NCBI GenBank assembly: GCA_041394705.1
Contig: JAWKHS010000010.1
Span: 1-64,000, forward strand
Direction of reading: 5' to 3'
Source of the DNA: Vicinamibacterales bacterium
GTDB lineage: Bacteria; Acidobacteriota; Vicinamibacteria; Vicinamibacterales; UBA2999
Length of the DNA: 64,000 bases
Below the pieces are notes generated by a model that ran no database searches, was not told the origin of the DNA, and worked only from the letters and a program-made list of their open reading frames with translations. This document shows positions 36,557 through 45,086 of the stretch, piece by piece (position 1 is the stretch's first letter; the number at the start of each line of letters is the position of its first letter). The position numbers and the translations under genes are program-made.

Positions 36557-39500
36557 TCAGTTCATCTGCAGGGCGATCACCTTCGACACTCCCGGCTCTT
36601 CCATGGTGACGCCGTACAGCCGGCTGGCGATCTCCATGGTCTTGCGGTTGTGGGTGATCACGATGAACTGCGTGCGATCGAGCATGCCCCGCAGCATCTC
36701 GACGAAGCGGCCGATGTTGGCGTCGTCCAGCGGAGCGTCGATTTCGTCGAGGAGGCAGAACGGGCTGGGCTTGTACTTGAAGATGCCGAACATGAGCGCG
36801 ATGGCGGTCAGGGCCTTCTCGCCGCCCGACAGCAGCATCACGCTCTGCAGGCGCTTGCCGGGAGGCGAGGCCACGATGTCGATGCCGCTCTCGAGCGGAT
36901 CGGACTCGTCGAGCAGCGCGAGCCCTGCGTGCCCGCCGCCGAACAGCGTCGAGAACATCTGCTGGAAGTTGGCGTTGATCGCCGTGAACGCCTCGCGGAA
37001 CCGCGCATGCGTCGTCTCGTCGATGCGCTTGATGGCTTCGTTGGTCTGCGCGATGGACTCGACGAGGTCCTGCCGCTGCGTGGTGAGGAAGGTGCGACGC
37101 TCGTCCAGCTCGGCGTACTGCTGGATCGCCATCATGTTGACGGGACCCAGGCGATCGATCTGGGCGCGAAGTTCGTGGATCGCTTCCTCGGCCGTCATCG
37201 CCGCCTGCGCCGCCTCGGCGACCGCGGCATCGGCCGCGACCACCTCCGCCGCACTGGCTGGCGCGGCGTCCTCGGGCGCCACGTCCGCGGTTTCGTCGCC
37301 GTCCGCCGCGTCGGCGTCGGCCACGGCGCGCCTGATGGCTCGGGCGTCGGGCGCATGGATGCCCTGCCTCTCCATCTCCGCGACTTCTTCGGCGATCGTG
37401 TCGAGGTCCGCCTGCACGGCGTCCAGGCTCTGCTGCGCGAGGTGGGTCAGGTCCGCCTCCGCGGTGGCGCGCGAGACATCGAGTTCGGCGGCCAGGGCCC
37501 GGACCGCGTCGAGCGCTCGGCGGGCGTCACGAATCGACTGCTCCTGACGCTCGGTGGCGGCCTTGAGGACGAGCGTCTCGTCGTCGGCCTTCAGCATCTC
37601 CTCACGCAGGTCGTCCAGGGCCTTGATCGTCTCGTCCAGCAGCCGCTGCCCCTCGACGGACGCGGCCGAGAGACGCTGGCGCTGCTCGCCCATGAGGGCG
37701 ATGTCGTTGCGGCAGGCCGCGACGCGCTCTTCCACGTCGCGCGCGGCCATCTCGAGCCGCCGCACCTCGGCGACGACGGCCACGGCACGCTCCGAGAGTG
37801 CGGCGTGCGCCGCGCGGCCCTCGGCCGCGGCCTGTCCCCGCTGGTGGGCGGATTCGCGCGCGTCGGCCAGCGCGCGCTGCCGGTCCTGGAGGCCCGCCTC
37901 GAGGCGCGCGCGGTCGCCGCCCAGTCGTTCGATGGTGGCGCGGGCATCGGCCTGGCGAACGTCGATGGCCTCGATCGTCTCGCGGGCGGCGCGCGCCTCC
38001 GACGCGACGAGGTCAGCGCGCTGGCCGACGCGAGTCTCGTCCGCGACCGCGCGGGCCAGTTCGGCCTGTGCGGCCACGATGGCCTTCTCGTGGCGATGCC
38101 CGTCACCGACCAGTCCGGTGACGGCCGCACTGGCCACGGCGATGGCGTGGGAGAAGCCCTCGAGGTCGCCCGTGAGCGCCGCGATCGCCTGCCGCTCCAC
38201 TTCGACGCGATCGCGGAGCTCCCGAATCTCGCGCTTGGTCGCGAGGATGCCCGTAGACTCCGTCCGGCTACCGCCGCTGACCACGTGGGCCCCGCGGTAG
38301 ACATCGCCGTCGAGCGTCACGACAGGCACGGGAGCGTGGGCCGCCACCGTGGCGGCGCGCTCGATGGAGTCCGTGATGTACGCCTCGCCGATGGCGTGCG
38401 CCAGCGCATGCGCGAACGGCCCCTGCAGGCGGACCACGCTCGTGAGCGCCACGCACCCGTCGGGAACCGGTGACGGAGGAGGCGAGGGCGGAACCTGGGC
38501 ATCGCCGACCACGATGAACCCGCACCGGCCGGCGCCCTCGGCCCGGACGACCTGAAAGCCCGCATGGGCCTGGCTGTGGCTGTCGACGACGACGTGCTCC
38601 AGCAGGTCGCCCAGCGTGGCCTCGACGGCCCGCTCGTAGCGGGGTTGCACGTCCAGATAGTCGGCCAGCGCACCGCGCTGCCCCACGGTCTCGTCGGCGC
38701 GGGCCAGGAGCATCCGGGCGCCGTCGCTGAAGGCCGCGCGCGCTCCTTCGATCTCCTCGAGCGACAGCAGTCGCGCGCTCACGCCGGCCAGCTCGTGCTC
38801 CCGCTGCCGCTTCTCGCGTTCCCGCCACTCGTGCTCGACCCGGGCGTCGGCCAGTTCACGCTCGCGGGTCACCCGTGCCTGCTCGGTGGCCGTCAGGTCG
38901 GCCTGGGCCTCGCGAAGCGCGGTGTCGGCCCGGTGGCGCGCCTCGCCGACGCGGGCCAGTTCGCCCTGCAGGTCGCGTCCCTCGACCTCCAGCCGTCCAA
39001 GCGCCGCAGCGGCTCGCTCCCGCTCGGCGGACGCATGTTCGATCGCGGCCGCGAGCGCTGTGACGGTGTTGATGACGGCGTAGACGTCGCCCCTCGCCTG
39101 TTCGACGCCCGCCTCGACCTCGGCAATGGCCTGGAGTGCCGCGGCATGCGCGTCCGCGGCAGCCGCGGCGGCCTGCTGGGCCTCGTCGCGGGCCCGCTCC
39201 GCGTCGGCGATGGCTGCGCGGCGCTCTTCGAGGTGGAGGCGCTCCGGTTCGCGTCGGTCCTCGAGCGCCTGCCGTTCCGCGTCGAGTTCCCCGATGCGGG
39301 TCTGCAGCATGGCGGCCTGCTGCGCGTCGAGGGCCAGCTGCTGCTGGCGCCGGTTCACGTCGAGCTCGCGGCCGTGGACCGCCTCGCGCACGCCGGCCGC
39401 GTCCTGCTCGGCTTCGGCCAGTTCGAGACGCACCCGGGCGAGCTCGGCCTCGACCTCGGCCAGGCGCGCGGAGGACGCCGCCTCGTCGTTCCTGGCGTCG

Positions 39501-40297
39501 GCCAGCCGGGCGCGCGCCGACTCGATGTGCTCCGCCAGGTGACGGTACCGCCGGGCGAACAGCACCTTCTCCCACCGGCGCATCTCGTCACGCAGCCGCT
39601 GGAACCTCCTGGCCTTGCCGGCCTGGCGTTTCATGGAGCCGCACTGCTTCTCCACCTCGAAGACGATGTCGTCGAGCCGCGTGAGGTTCTGCTGCGCGGC
39701 GTCGAGCTTCAATTCGGCGGCGCGGCGGCGGGACTTGTACTTCGTGACGCCCGCAGCCTCCTCGATGAGCTGCCGTCGATCGGTCGGGCGCGAACTCAGG
39801 ATCATCCCGATCTTGCCCTGCTCGATGATCGAATACGCCTTCGCGCCGAGCCCGGTATCCATCAGCAGCTCGTGCACGTCGCGGAGGCGGCAGTGGGCGC
39901 CGTCGATGAGGTACTCGCTCTCACCGGACCGATAGAGCCGGCGGGTCACCTCCACGTCGCGGACCGCCTGCAGCGGGTCGAAGGTCAGGGGCTCGACCGC
40001 GGCGTCCTGCTCTGCGGCGGGCGGCGGCGGCAGCGGCACGCCGCTCAGGCGCAGCCGGACCTCGGCGGCGCCCGTCGGCTTGCGGGCGTCGCTGCCGTTG
40101 AAGATGACGTCTTCCATCTTGTCGCCGCGCAGGCTCTTGGCGCTCTGCTCGCCGAGGACCCACGTCAGCGCGTCGGCGACGTTGCTCTTGCCGCAGCCGT
40201 TGGGGCCGACGATGGCGGTGACCCCGCCGTCGAAGGCGAGCTCCGACCGATCGGAGAACGACTTGAACCCAGTGATTTGGAGACGATCGAGGCGCAT
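36557..40297 (-). CDS. smc: chromosome segregation protein SMC
   Basis: This 1246-residue ATPase is the core of bacterial condensin. It begins MRLDRLQITGFKSF. The Walker A motif GPNGCGKSN (about 32-40) comes first, then two long coiled coils around a hinge (about 510-670). The C-terminal head has the ABC signature LLSGGEKALTAIALMF and Walker B PFCLLDEIDAPLDD. An unusual Ala/Asp/Glu-rich stretch (about 37214-37325) interrupts the second coiled coil just before the conserved LGPVN. It has its own promoter upstream at 40359-40387. Confidence 0.95.
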   Translation of the reverse strand: MRLDRLQITGFKSFSDRSELAFDGGVTAIVGPNGCGKSNVADALTWVLGEQSAKSLRGDKMEDVIFNGSDARKPTGAAEVRLRLSGVPLPPPPAAEQDAAVEPLTFDPLQAVRDVEVTRRLYRSGESEYLIDGAHCRLRDVHELLMDTGLGAKAYSIIEQGKIGMILSSRPTDRRQLIEEAAGVTKYKSRRRAAELKLDAAQQNLTRLDDIVFEVEKQCGSMKRQAGKARRFQRLRDEMRRWEKVLFARRYRHLAEHIESARARLADARNDEAASSARLAEVEAELARVRLELAEAEQDAAGVREAVHGRELDVNRRQQQLALDAQQAAMLQTRIGELDAERQALEDRREPERLHLEERRAAIADAERARDEAQQAAAAAADAHAAALQAIAEVEAGVEQARGDVYAVINTVTALAAAIEHASAERERAAAALGRLEVEGRDLQGELARVGEARHRADTALREAQADLTATEQARVTRERELADARVEHEWREREKRQREHELAGVSARLLSLEEIEGARAAFSDGARMLLARADETVGQRGALADYLDVQPRYERAVEATLGDLLEHVVVDSHSQAHAGFQVVRAEGAGRCGFIVVGDAQVPPSPPPSPVPDGCVALTSVVRLQGPFAHALAHAIGEAYITDSIERAATVAAHAPVPVVTLDGDVYRGAHVVSGGSRTESTGILATKREIRELRDRVEVERQAIAALTGDLEGFSHAIAVASAAVTGLVGDGHRHEKAIVAAQAELARAVADETRVGQRADLVASEARAARETIEAIDVRQADARATIERLGGDRARLEAGLQDRQRALADARESAHQRGQAAAEGRAAHAALSERAVAVVAEVRRLEMAARDVEERVAACRNDIALMGEQRQRLSAASVEGQRLLDETIKALDDLREEMLKADDETLVLKAATERQEQSIRDARRALDAVRALAAELDVSRATAEADLTHLAQQSLDAVQADLDTIAEEVAEMERQGIHAPDARAIRRAVADADAADGDETADVAPEDAAPASAAEVVAADAAVAEAAQAAMTAEEAIHELRAQIDRLGPVNMMAIQQYAELDERRTFLTTQRQDLVESIAQTNEAIKRIDETTHARFREAFTAINANFQQMFSTLFGGGHAGLALLDESDPLESGIDIVASPPGKRLQSVMLLSGGEKALTAIALMFGIFKYKPSPFCLLDEIDAPLDDANIGRFVEMLRGMLDRTQFIVITHNRKTMEIASRLYGVTMEEPGVSKVIALQMN

Positions 40298-40358
40298 GAC
40301 TACCCGCGAAGGGACCCCGGCGGTTGACGGAATCCGGGCTGGACGGAAACTGCGGCCA

Positions 40359-40387
40359 AGTCTAGCAGCGCCCTATTTGTATGGCAA
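40359..40387 (-). promoter_or_regulatory. sigma70-type promoter of smc
   Basis: On the minus strand TTGCCA (40387-40382), 17 bases, and TAGACT (40364-40359) match the housekeeping pattern. The leader would be about 55 bases. Confidence 0.65.
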
Positions 40388-40400
40388 GGCGATCGAGCGA

Positions 40401-40416
40401 CCCCAACATTTTGGGG
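40401..40416 (-). terminator. small hairpin after the S41 protease gene
   Basis: CCCCAA and TTGGGG form a 6-bp stem with a 4-base loop between the protease stop and the smc promoter. It is weak and has no T tract. Confidence 0.3.
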
Positions 40417-40451
40417 CCTTGACCCGATCCTGCCCCGCCGTCGGAGTCCGC

Positions 40452-42074
40452 CTAGCGGCCGCCGGTCCGCGTCGTCTTGGTCTTGGCGAGCGTGAGCAGT
40501 TGCGCCGCCTCGCCGAAGAGGTCCAGGGCGTGCTGGGCCTGCGGGTCGACCTCGAGGAGGCGGCGGCGGGCGACCCCCATCCCGAAGACGGCCGAGTCGA
40601 TGTCGAACCGGATCATGGCGCGGATGAACGCCGCGTCCTGGGTCCAGGCCGCATCGTCGATCTTCACGCGGCGCGACTCTACGTACTTCCGGAAGTCGGC
40701 CACCATCGCGTCGTCGACGACGAAGTCCTTCGCCACGGCCTTCCGGCCCTCACCCGCCGTGCCTGGCCGCGTGTCGCCCTCGGCGTAGAAGCGCTCGGCG
40801 AATCCGGCGAAGAGCTGACGGCCGAAGAGCGACCGCCCGAACCGCGTCGGGTTGAAGCCCTCGACGGGGCCGTCGAACCGCTCGTCGGGTTCGATCCCGC
40901 CGCCGCTGTAGACCTTGCGGCCGCCGTCGGTGAGCTTCATCTCGTCGGCCGTGTGCTGACGCGCGGACTGGTCCCGCATGGTGTAGGTCAGGTACTCGTC
41001 GAAGGCCCCGTCCCACGGACGCTGGATCAGCCGGCCGCTCGGGGTGTAATAGCGGGCCGTCGTCAGCGCGAGGCCCGCGCCCTGGCTGACGCGGTAGACG
41101 GACTGCACGAGAGCCTTGCCGAACGTGGTCTCGCCGACGACGAGCGCGCGGTCGTGGTCCTGCAGGGCGCCGGACACGATCTCCGAGGCGCTCGCGCTGT
41201 TGCGGTTGACGAGCACGACCATCGGGACGTCGAGGAAGTCGCTCTGGCGGGTCGCCCGGTAGTCCTCGTCGGAGTTGTCCACGCGGCCCCGCGTGTAGAC
41301 GATGAGATCGCCGCGCGGCAGGAAGCGATTGGCGACACGAATCGCCTGATCGAGCTGCCCGCCGGGGTTGCCGCGCAGGTCCAGCACGAGCCGCTTCATG
41401 CCGTCGCGCCGCAGATCGTCGAGCGCCTCGCCCAACTCGTCGTCCGTGTGCTCGGCGAAGTCCTCGAGCCGGATGATGCCGATGTCGCCGCGGGTGATGA
41501 AGTGGGCCGGGATGCTGGGGATCGTGACCTGGTCGCGCATCACGTCCATGTCGAGCAGGCCCTCGACGCCCGGCCGCTTCACCGAGATGTTGACGAAGGT
41601 GCCCTTGGGGCCGCGCAGTTTGGTCACGGCCTGGTCGGTCGTCCATCCCGTGAGGTCCTGCTCGCCCGTCTTGGCGATGACGTCGCCCCGGCGCAGACCC
41701 TTCTGGTGCGCGGGCGATCCCTCGAAGACGCGGACGACCGTGATCTGCTTGTCCACGGACTGGATGGTGATCCCGAGGCCGTAGTAGCGCTGTTCCTGAC
41801 GCTCGCGCATCTGCGCGTACGTCTTCGGGTCCATGAAGTTCGAGTGCGGGTCGAGGGTCTGCAGCATCCCGTTGATGCCGCCGTACACCAGGCGATCGGA
41901 CTCGACGGGTTCGGCGTACTCGGCTTCGATCGCGGCCAGCGCCGCGGTGAAGGTCCGGTAGTGGGCGGGCACCCGGTCCTGGGTGGCGAGCGCGCTCTTC
42001 CCGAGGAAGCCGCCCAGCCCCGCGGAGAGACCCACCGCCAACGCCGCTACTGTCAGGAACCTGGAGGTCCGCAT
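40452..42074 (-). CDS. S41-family C-terminal processing protease
   Basis: This 540-residue periplasmic or membrane-tethered protease has an N-terminal hydrophobic segment (FLTVAALAVGLSAGLGGFLG). A PDZ domain follows (YYGLGITIQSV...KGLRRGDVI). The tail-specific protease core carries the Ser of NRNSASASEIVSGAL and the Lys of TFGKALVQ as the catalytic dyad. It resembles CtpA/CtpB. The C-terminal roughly 150 residues extend beyond the minimal family length. ATG 42074 is supported by TACCAT 6 bases upstream; the longer frame to 42152 is not. Confidence 0.88.
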   Translation of the reverse strand: MRTSRFLTVAALAVGLSAGLGGFLGKSALATQDRVPAHYRTFTAALAAIEAEYAEPVESDRLVYGGINGMLQTLDPHSNFMDPKTYAQMRERQEQRYYGLGITIQSVDKQITVVRVFEGSPAHQKGLRRGDVIAKTGEQDLTGWTTDQAVTKLRGPKGTFVNISVKRPGVEGLLDMDVMRDQVTIPSIPAHFITRGDIGIIRLEDFAEHTDDELGEALDDLRRDGMKRLVLDLRGNPGGQLDQAIRVANRFLPRGDLIVYTRGRVDNSDEDYRATRQSDFLDVPMVVLVNRNSASASEIVSGALQDHDRALVVGETTFGKALVQSVYRVSQGAGLALTTARYYTPSGRLIQRPWDGAFDEYLTYTMRDQSARQHTADEMKLTDGGRKVYSGGGIEPDERFDGPVEGFNPTRFGRSLFGRQLFAGFAERFYAEGDTRPGTAGEGRKAVAKDFVVDDAMVADFRKYVESRRVKIDDAAWTQDAAFIRAMIRFDIDSAVFGMGVARRRLLEVDPQAQHALDLFGEAAQLLTLAKTKTTRTGGR

Positions 42075-42080
42075 GTCCCA

Positions 42081-42086
42081 ATGGTA
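42081..42086 (-). promoter_or_regulatory. -10 element, leaderless start of S41 protease gene
   Basis: On the minus strand, TACCAT, then 6 bases, then ATG 42074. Confidence 0.45.
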
Positions 42087-42139
42087 TCGCGGGCGCCGTC
42101 CAGCCCCCAGCGATTTCGCCCGGGCGTTCGCCCGGCGCC

Positions 42140-42167
42140 TTGACCCCTCCACCGTCCGGCCTATACT
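42140..42167 (+). promoter_or_regulatory. sigma70-type promoter of tatA
   Basis: TTGACC (42140-42145), 16 bases, and TATACT (42162-42167) are close to consensus. The leader of about 84 bases carries GGGAG before ATG 42258. Confidence 0.7.
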
Positions 42168-42257
42168 GAGGAGTACGGCTGCAGGCAGGTGCCTCGGCCG
42201 ACGGCCGGCGCGGCGGCGCTACGCGCTTCCCCCGCCTTCATTGCTCGGGAGTTCTCG

Positions 42258-42551
42258 ATGTTCGGATCAATCGGCATGCCGGAACTGATCATCATCCTGG
42301 TGATCGCCCTCATCATCTTCGGGCCCCGGAAGCTGCCGGAGCTCGGCAAGTCGCTGGGCAAGAGCATCAACGAGTTCAAGAAAGCGTCCACCGAGCTCCA
42401 GAACACCCTCGAGAAGGAGATCCAGATCGAGGAGGAGAAGGAGCGGGAGGAGCAGCGGGCCAAGGTCGCGGTGGCCCAGCCGGCCGCAGCGGTCGTGGAC
42501 GCCGACGGCACCCACGGCCAGAGCGTCTCGCGCGGCGAGGCCGGCAGCTAG
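42258..42551 (+). CDS. tatA: Sec-independent translocase subunit TatA
   Basis: This 97-residue pore-forming subunit exports folded proteins. It has a very short N-terminus, one membrane helix (MPELIIILVIALIIFGPRKL) with the hinge FGPRKLPELG, and then an amphipathic helix and a charged Glu/Lys-rich tail. ATG 42258 gives the family start MFGSIGMPEL; the frame open to 42189 is rejected. It is followed by tatC, and no separate tatB is seen, so a two-component TatAC system is possible. Confidence 0.92.
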   Translation: MFGSIGMPELIIILVIALIIFGPRKLPELGKSLGKSINEFKKASTELQNTLEKEIQIEEEKEREEQRAKVAVAQPAAAVVDADGTHGQSVSRGEAGS

Positions 42552-42599
42552 TCGCTGCCCCGCCCGCGTCTCCACCCCGCCGCTGACCCGCGCCCCGCC

Positions 42600-43454
42600 G
42601 TGGCCCTGGTTCCGTTCAAGAAGGCGCAGGACGAAGACAAGCCTGCGCTCGGTCAGTACGAAGGCCCCGCCGTCGACCCGGAGGACGATGACGGGGACCT
42701 CGGCGATGGCCGGATGAGCTTCCTCGATCACCTCGACGAGCTCCGCCGCCGCCTCACCCACGCCGTCGTCGCGCTGCTCGTCGGATTCCTGGCGGCGTTC
42801 GCCTTCGCCCAGCAGGCCCAGGACTTCGTGATGGAGCCGCTCCTGGCCACGCTGCCGGAAGGCGGCCACTTCATCTACACCGAGCCCACCGAGGCGTTCT
42901 TCCTCCAGCTGAAGATCGCGGCCATCCTCGGGCTCATCCTCGCGAGCCCGTACGTGATGTGGCAGGTGTGGCTGTTCATCGCCCCCGGTCTCTACGCGAA
43001 CGAGAAGCGCTTCGCCGTGCCGTTCGTGGTCGGCACGACCGTCCTGTTCACGGCCGGCGCCGCCTTCTCCCACTACGTGGTGTTCCCAGCCGCCTTCCGC
43101 TTCTTCGGCGGGTTCTCCAACGACCGCGTGATCTTCACTCCCCGCATCGAGCCCGTCTTCGGCATGTACGCCTGGCTGCTGCTGGCCATGGGCCTCATCT
43201 TCCAGATGCCGATGCTGGTGATGGTCCTGGCGCGGATGGGCCTGGTGACGGCGCGGTTCCTCGTCCGGAACTTCAAGTACGCGATCCTCGTGAACTTCAT
43301 CATCGCGGCCATCGCCACGCCGTCACCCGACCCGGTGAGCCAGACGGTGGTCGCCGCGCCGATGTGCGTGCTGTACGTGATCAGCATCGGCGTCGCGTGG
43401 ATGTTCCAGAAGCGGCGGTCGTCGGACGAGGACGACGGGGACGAGGGGAAATAG
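42600..43454 (+). CDS. tatC: Sec-independent translocase subunit TatC
   Basis: This 284-residue receptor for twin-arginine signal peptides has six predicted membrane helices. Family sequences are MSFLDHLDELRRRL, FIYTEPTEAFFLQLKIA, SPYVMWQVWLFIAPGLYANEKR and a final IATPSPDPVSQ. GTG 42600 adds about 38 acidic residues before the conserved MSFLDHL. The internal ATG there is an alternative start. A bidirectional terminator follows. Confidence 0.93.
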   Translation: MALVPFKKAQDEDKPALGQYEGPAVDPEDDDGDLGDGRMSFLDHLDELRRRLTHAVVALLVGFLAAFAFAQQAQDFVMEPLLATLPEGGHFIYTEPTEAFFLQLKIAAILGLILASPYVMWQVWLFIAPGLYANEKRFAVPFVVGTTVLFTAGAAFSHYVVFPAAFRFFGGFSNDRVIFTPRIEPVFGMYAWLLLAMGLIFQMPMLVMVLARMGLVTARFLVRNFKYAILVNFIIAAIATPSPDPVSQTVVAAPMCVLYVISIGVAWMFQKRRSSDEDDGDEGK

Positions 43455-43460
43455 AACACT

Positions 43461-43483
43461 GTAGGGACCGGGGAACTGGGACC
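43461..43483 (+). repeat. dispersed GTAGGGAC repeat, copy 2
   Basis: GTAGGGACCGGGGAACTGGG and a few more bases lie 7 bases after the tatC stop. The copy is inverted relative to copy 3 at 43591-43610 on the other side of the terminator. Confidence 0.5.
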
Positions 43484-43498
43484 GCGGGTTCGCGGTCC
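43479..43498 (+). terminator. hairpin after tatC
   Basis: An 8-bp perfect stem (GGACCGCG / CGCGGTCC) has a 4-base loop GGTT and partly overlaps the repeat copy. Confidence 0.4.
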
Positions 43499-43523
43499 GG
43501 GGCCTCGGCAGCAGACGGCAGAA

Positions 43524-43559
43524 CGACGAAGGGCACCGTGACCGCGGTGCCCTTCGTCG
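43524..43559. terminator. bidirectional terminator between tatC and proS
   Basis: A 14-bp perfect stem (CGACGAAGGGCACC / GGTGCCCTTCGTCG) with an 8-base loop lies between convergent genes. It is the longest perfect hairpin seen in the window. Confidence 0.7.
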
Positions 43560-43590
43560 CGTACGGATGCGCGCCCCGTGCTCCGGGGCG

Positions 43591-43610
43591 CCCTGGTCCC
43601 GGCCCCCTAC
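43591..43610 (-). repeat. dispersed GTAGGGAC repeat, copy 3
   Basis: On the minus strand the segment reads GTAGGGGGCCGGGACCAGGG. It lies between the terminator and the proS stop. Confidence 0.45.
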
Positions 43611-43622
43611 TGCGTCAGCTCC

Positions 43623-45086
43623 TCAGTAGGCCTTCGCGAACCAGGCGTTGACCTTCGCGGGCTTGTCGCAGCGGACGCAGCCGCCGGTGGGCGTGGCGGA
43701 TCCGAACGGGATGTTGCGGATCGTCGCCTGGGTTTCGGCCTTGATGGCGGCCTCGCACTCGTCGGTTTCGCACCAGGGCGAGATGACGAAGCCCGGACGG
43801 CCGTCCATGACGGCCTTGAAGGCGTCCCACGTCCCGGCGGCCGTGGTGTGCGACTCGCGGAAGGCCCTGGCACGCGCCAGCAGGTTGCCCTGGATCTCGT
43901 CGAGCAGGGCCGAGACGTGGCCGGCCAGGCCGTCCATCGGCAGCGGCGCCTTCGCCTTCGTGTCCCGACGCGCCGAGAACACCGAACGCTTCTCGATGTC
44001 CTTCGGCCCGATCTCGAGCCGCAGCGGCACTCCGCGCATCTCGTACTCCGCGTACTTCCAGCCGGGGGTCTGGCTCTCGTCGTCGTCCAGCCGCACCCGG
44101 ATGCCGGCAGCCTTCAGTTCGTCGCGCACGGCCTCGCACGCGGGCAGCACCGTGTCCTTCCAGTTGCCGCGGGGGATCGGGATGATCACGACCTGCCACG
44201 GGGCGACCCTGGGCGGCAGGATGAGCCCGCTGTCGTCGCCGTGGGTCATGATCGTCCCGCCGATGAGCCGCGTGGAGACGCCCCATGAGGTCGTCCACGC
44301 GTACTGCAGCGTCTTGTCACGCCCCTGGAACTGAATCTCGAAGGCCTTGGCGAAGTTCTGTCCCAGGTTGTGCGACGTGCCGGCCTGCAGCGCGCGCCCG
44401 TCGCCCATCAGCGCCTCGATGGAATAGGTGCGCTCGGCGCCAGCGAACTTTTCGCTGCTGCTCTTCTGGCCGTCGACGACGGGCATCGCGAGGACGTTCT
44501 CGGCGAATTCCTTGTACAGGGCCAGGATCTTCAGGGTTTCGTCCTGAGCCTCGGCCTCGGTTTCGTGGGCCGTATGGCCTTCCTGCCAGAGGAACTCCGT
44601 CGTGCGGAGGAACGGGCGCGTCACCTTCTCCCACCGGACGACGTTGGCCCACTGGTTGATGAGCAGCGGCAGATCCCTCCAGGACTGGATCCACTTCTGG
44701 TACATGACGCCGAAAATGGTCTCCGACGTCGGCCGCACGATGAGCTTCTCTTCGAGCTCCTCGACGCCGCCCTTGGTCACCCACGCCACCTGCGGCGCGA
44801 AGCCCTCGACGTGCTCCGCCTCCTTCATGATGAGGCTCTCGGGAATGAAGAGCGGGAAGTAGGCGTTGACGTGGCCCGTCGCCTTGAAACGGTCGTCGAG
44901 CTGACGCTGGATGAGCTCCCAGATCGCGTAGCCGTAGGGGCGGATGACCATGCAGCCCTTGACGGGCGAGTAGTCGGCGAGCTCCGCCTTCCTGACGACG
45001 TCCAGATACCAGCGCGAGAAATCTTCGGATTGGGGCGTGATCTCGGTCACCGTGCCGGTGCCGCCGCCCTCAGGGCTCTTGGTCAT
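43623..45086 (-). CDS. proS: prolyl-tRNA synthetase (short, archaeal/eukaryotic-like type)
   Basis: This 487-residue class II synthetase is of the ProS type 3 form. It lacks the roughly 180-residue editing insertion of the E. coli type and ends with a zinc-binding domain (CETDECE, GGCVRCDKPAK) and a terminal Tyr. Motif 2 and its surroundings read RWEKVTRPFLRTTEFLWQEGHTAH, and RPTSETIFG is present. ATG 45086 is chosen over the frame open to 45161. It overlaps the upstream nadB by 17 bases in the same direction, so they are probably co-transcribed. Confidence 0.93.
   Translation of the reverse strand: MTKSPEGGGTGTVTEITPQSEDFSRWYLDVVRKAELADYSPVKGCMVIRPYGYAIWELIQRQLDDRFKATGHVNAYFPLFIPESLIMKEAEHVEGFAPQVAWVTKGGVEELEEKLIVRPTSETIFGVMYQKWIQSWRDLPLLINQWANVVRWEKVTRPFLRTTEFLWQEGHTAHETEAEAQDETLKILALYKEFAENVLAMPVVDGQKSSSEKFAGAERTYSIEALMGDGRALQAGTSHNLGQNFAKAFEIQFQGRDKTLQYAWTTSWGVSTRLIGGTIMTHGDDSGLILPPRVAPWQVVIIPIPRGNWKDTVLPACEAVRDELKAAGIRVRLDDDESQTPGWKYAEYEMRGVPLRLEIGPKDIEKRSVFSARRDTKAKAPLPMDGLAGHVSALLDEIQGNLLARARAFRESHTTAAGTWDAFKAVMDGRPGFVISPWCETDECEAAIKAETQATIRNIPFGSATPTGGCVRCDKPAKVNAWFAKAY

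Noticed and set aside
36488..40327. Long plus-strand open frames opposite smc
   Set aside because: SMC head motifs and coiled coils are unambiguous on the minus strand; the plus-strand frames are composition artefacts.
40080..42143. Plus-strand open frame of about 690 codons opposite the S41 protease
   Set aside because: It bridges two unrelated genes and has no domain; the protease catalytic motifs lie on the minus strand.
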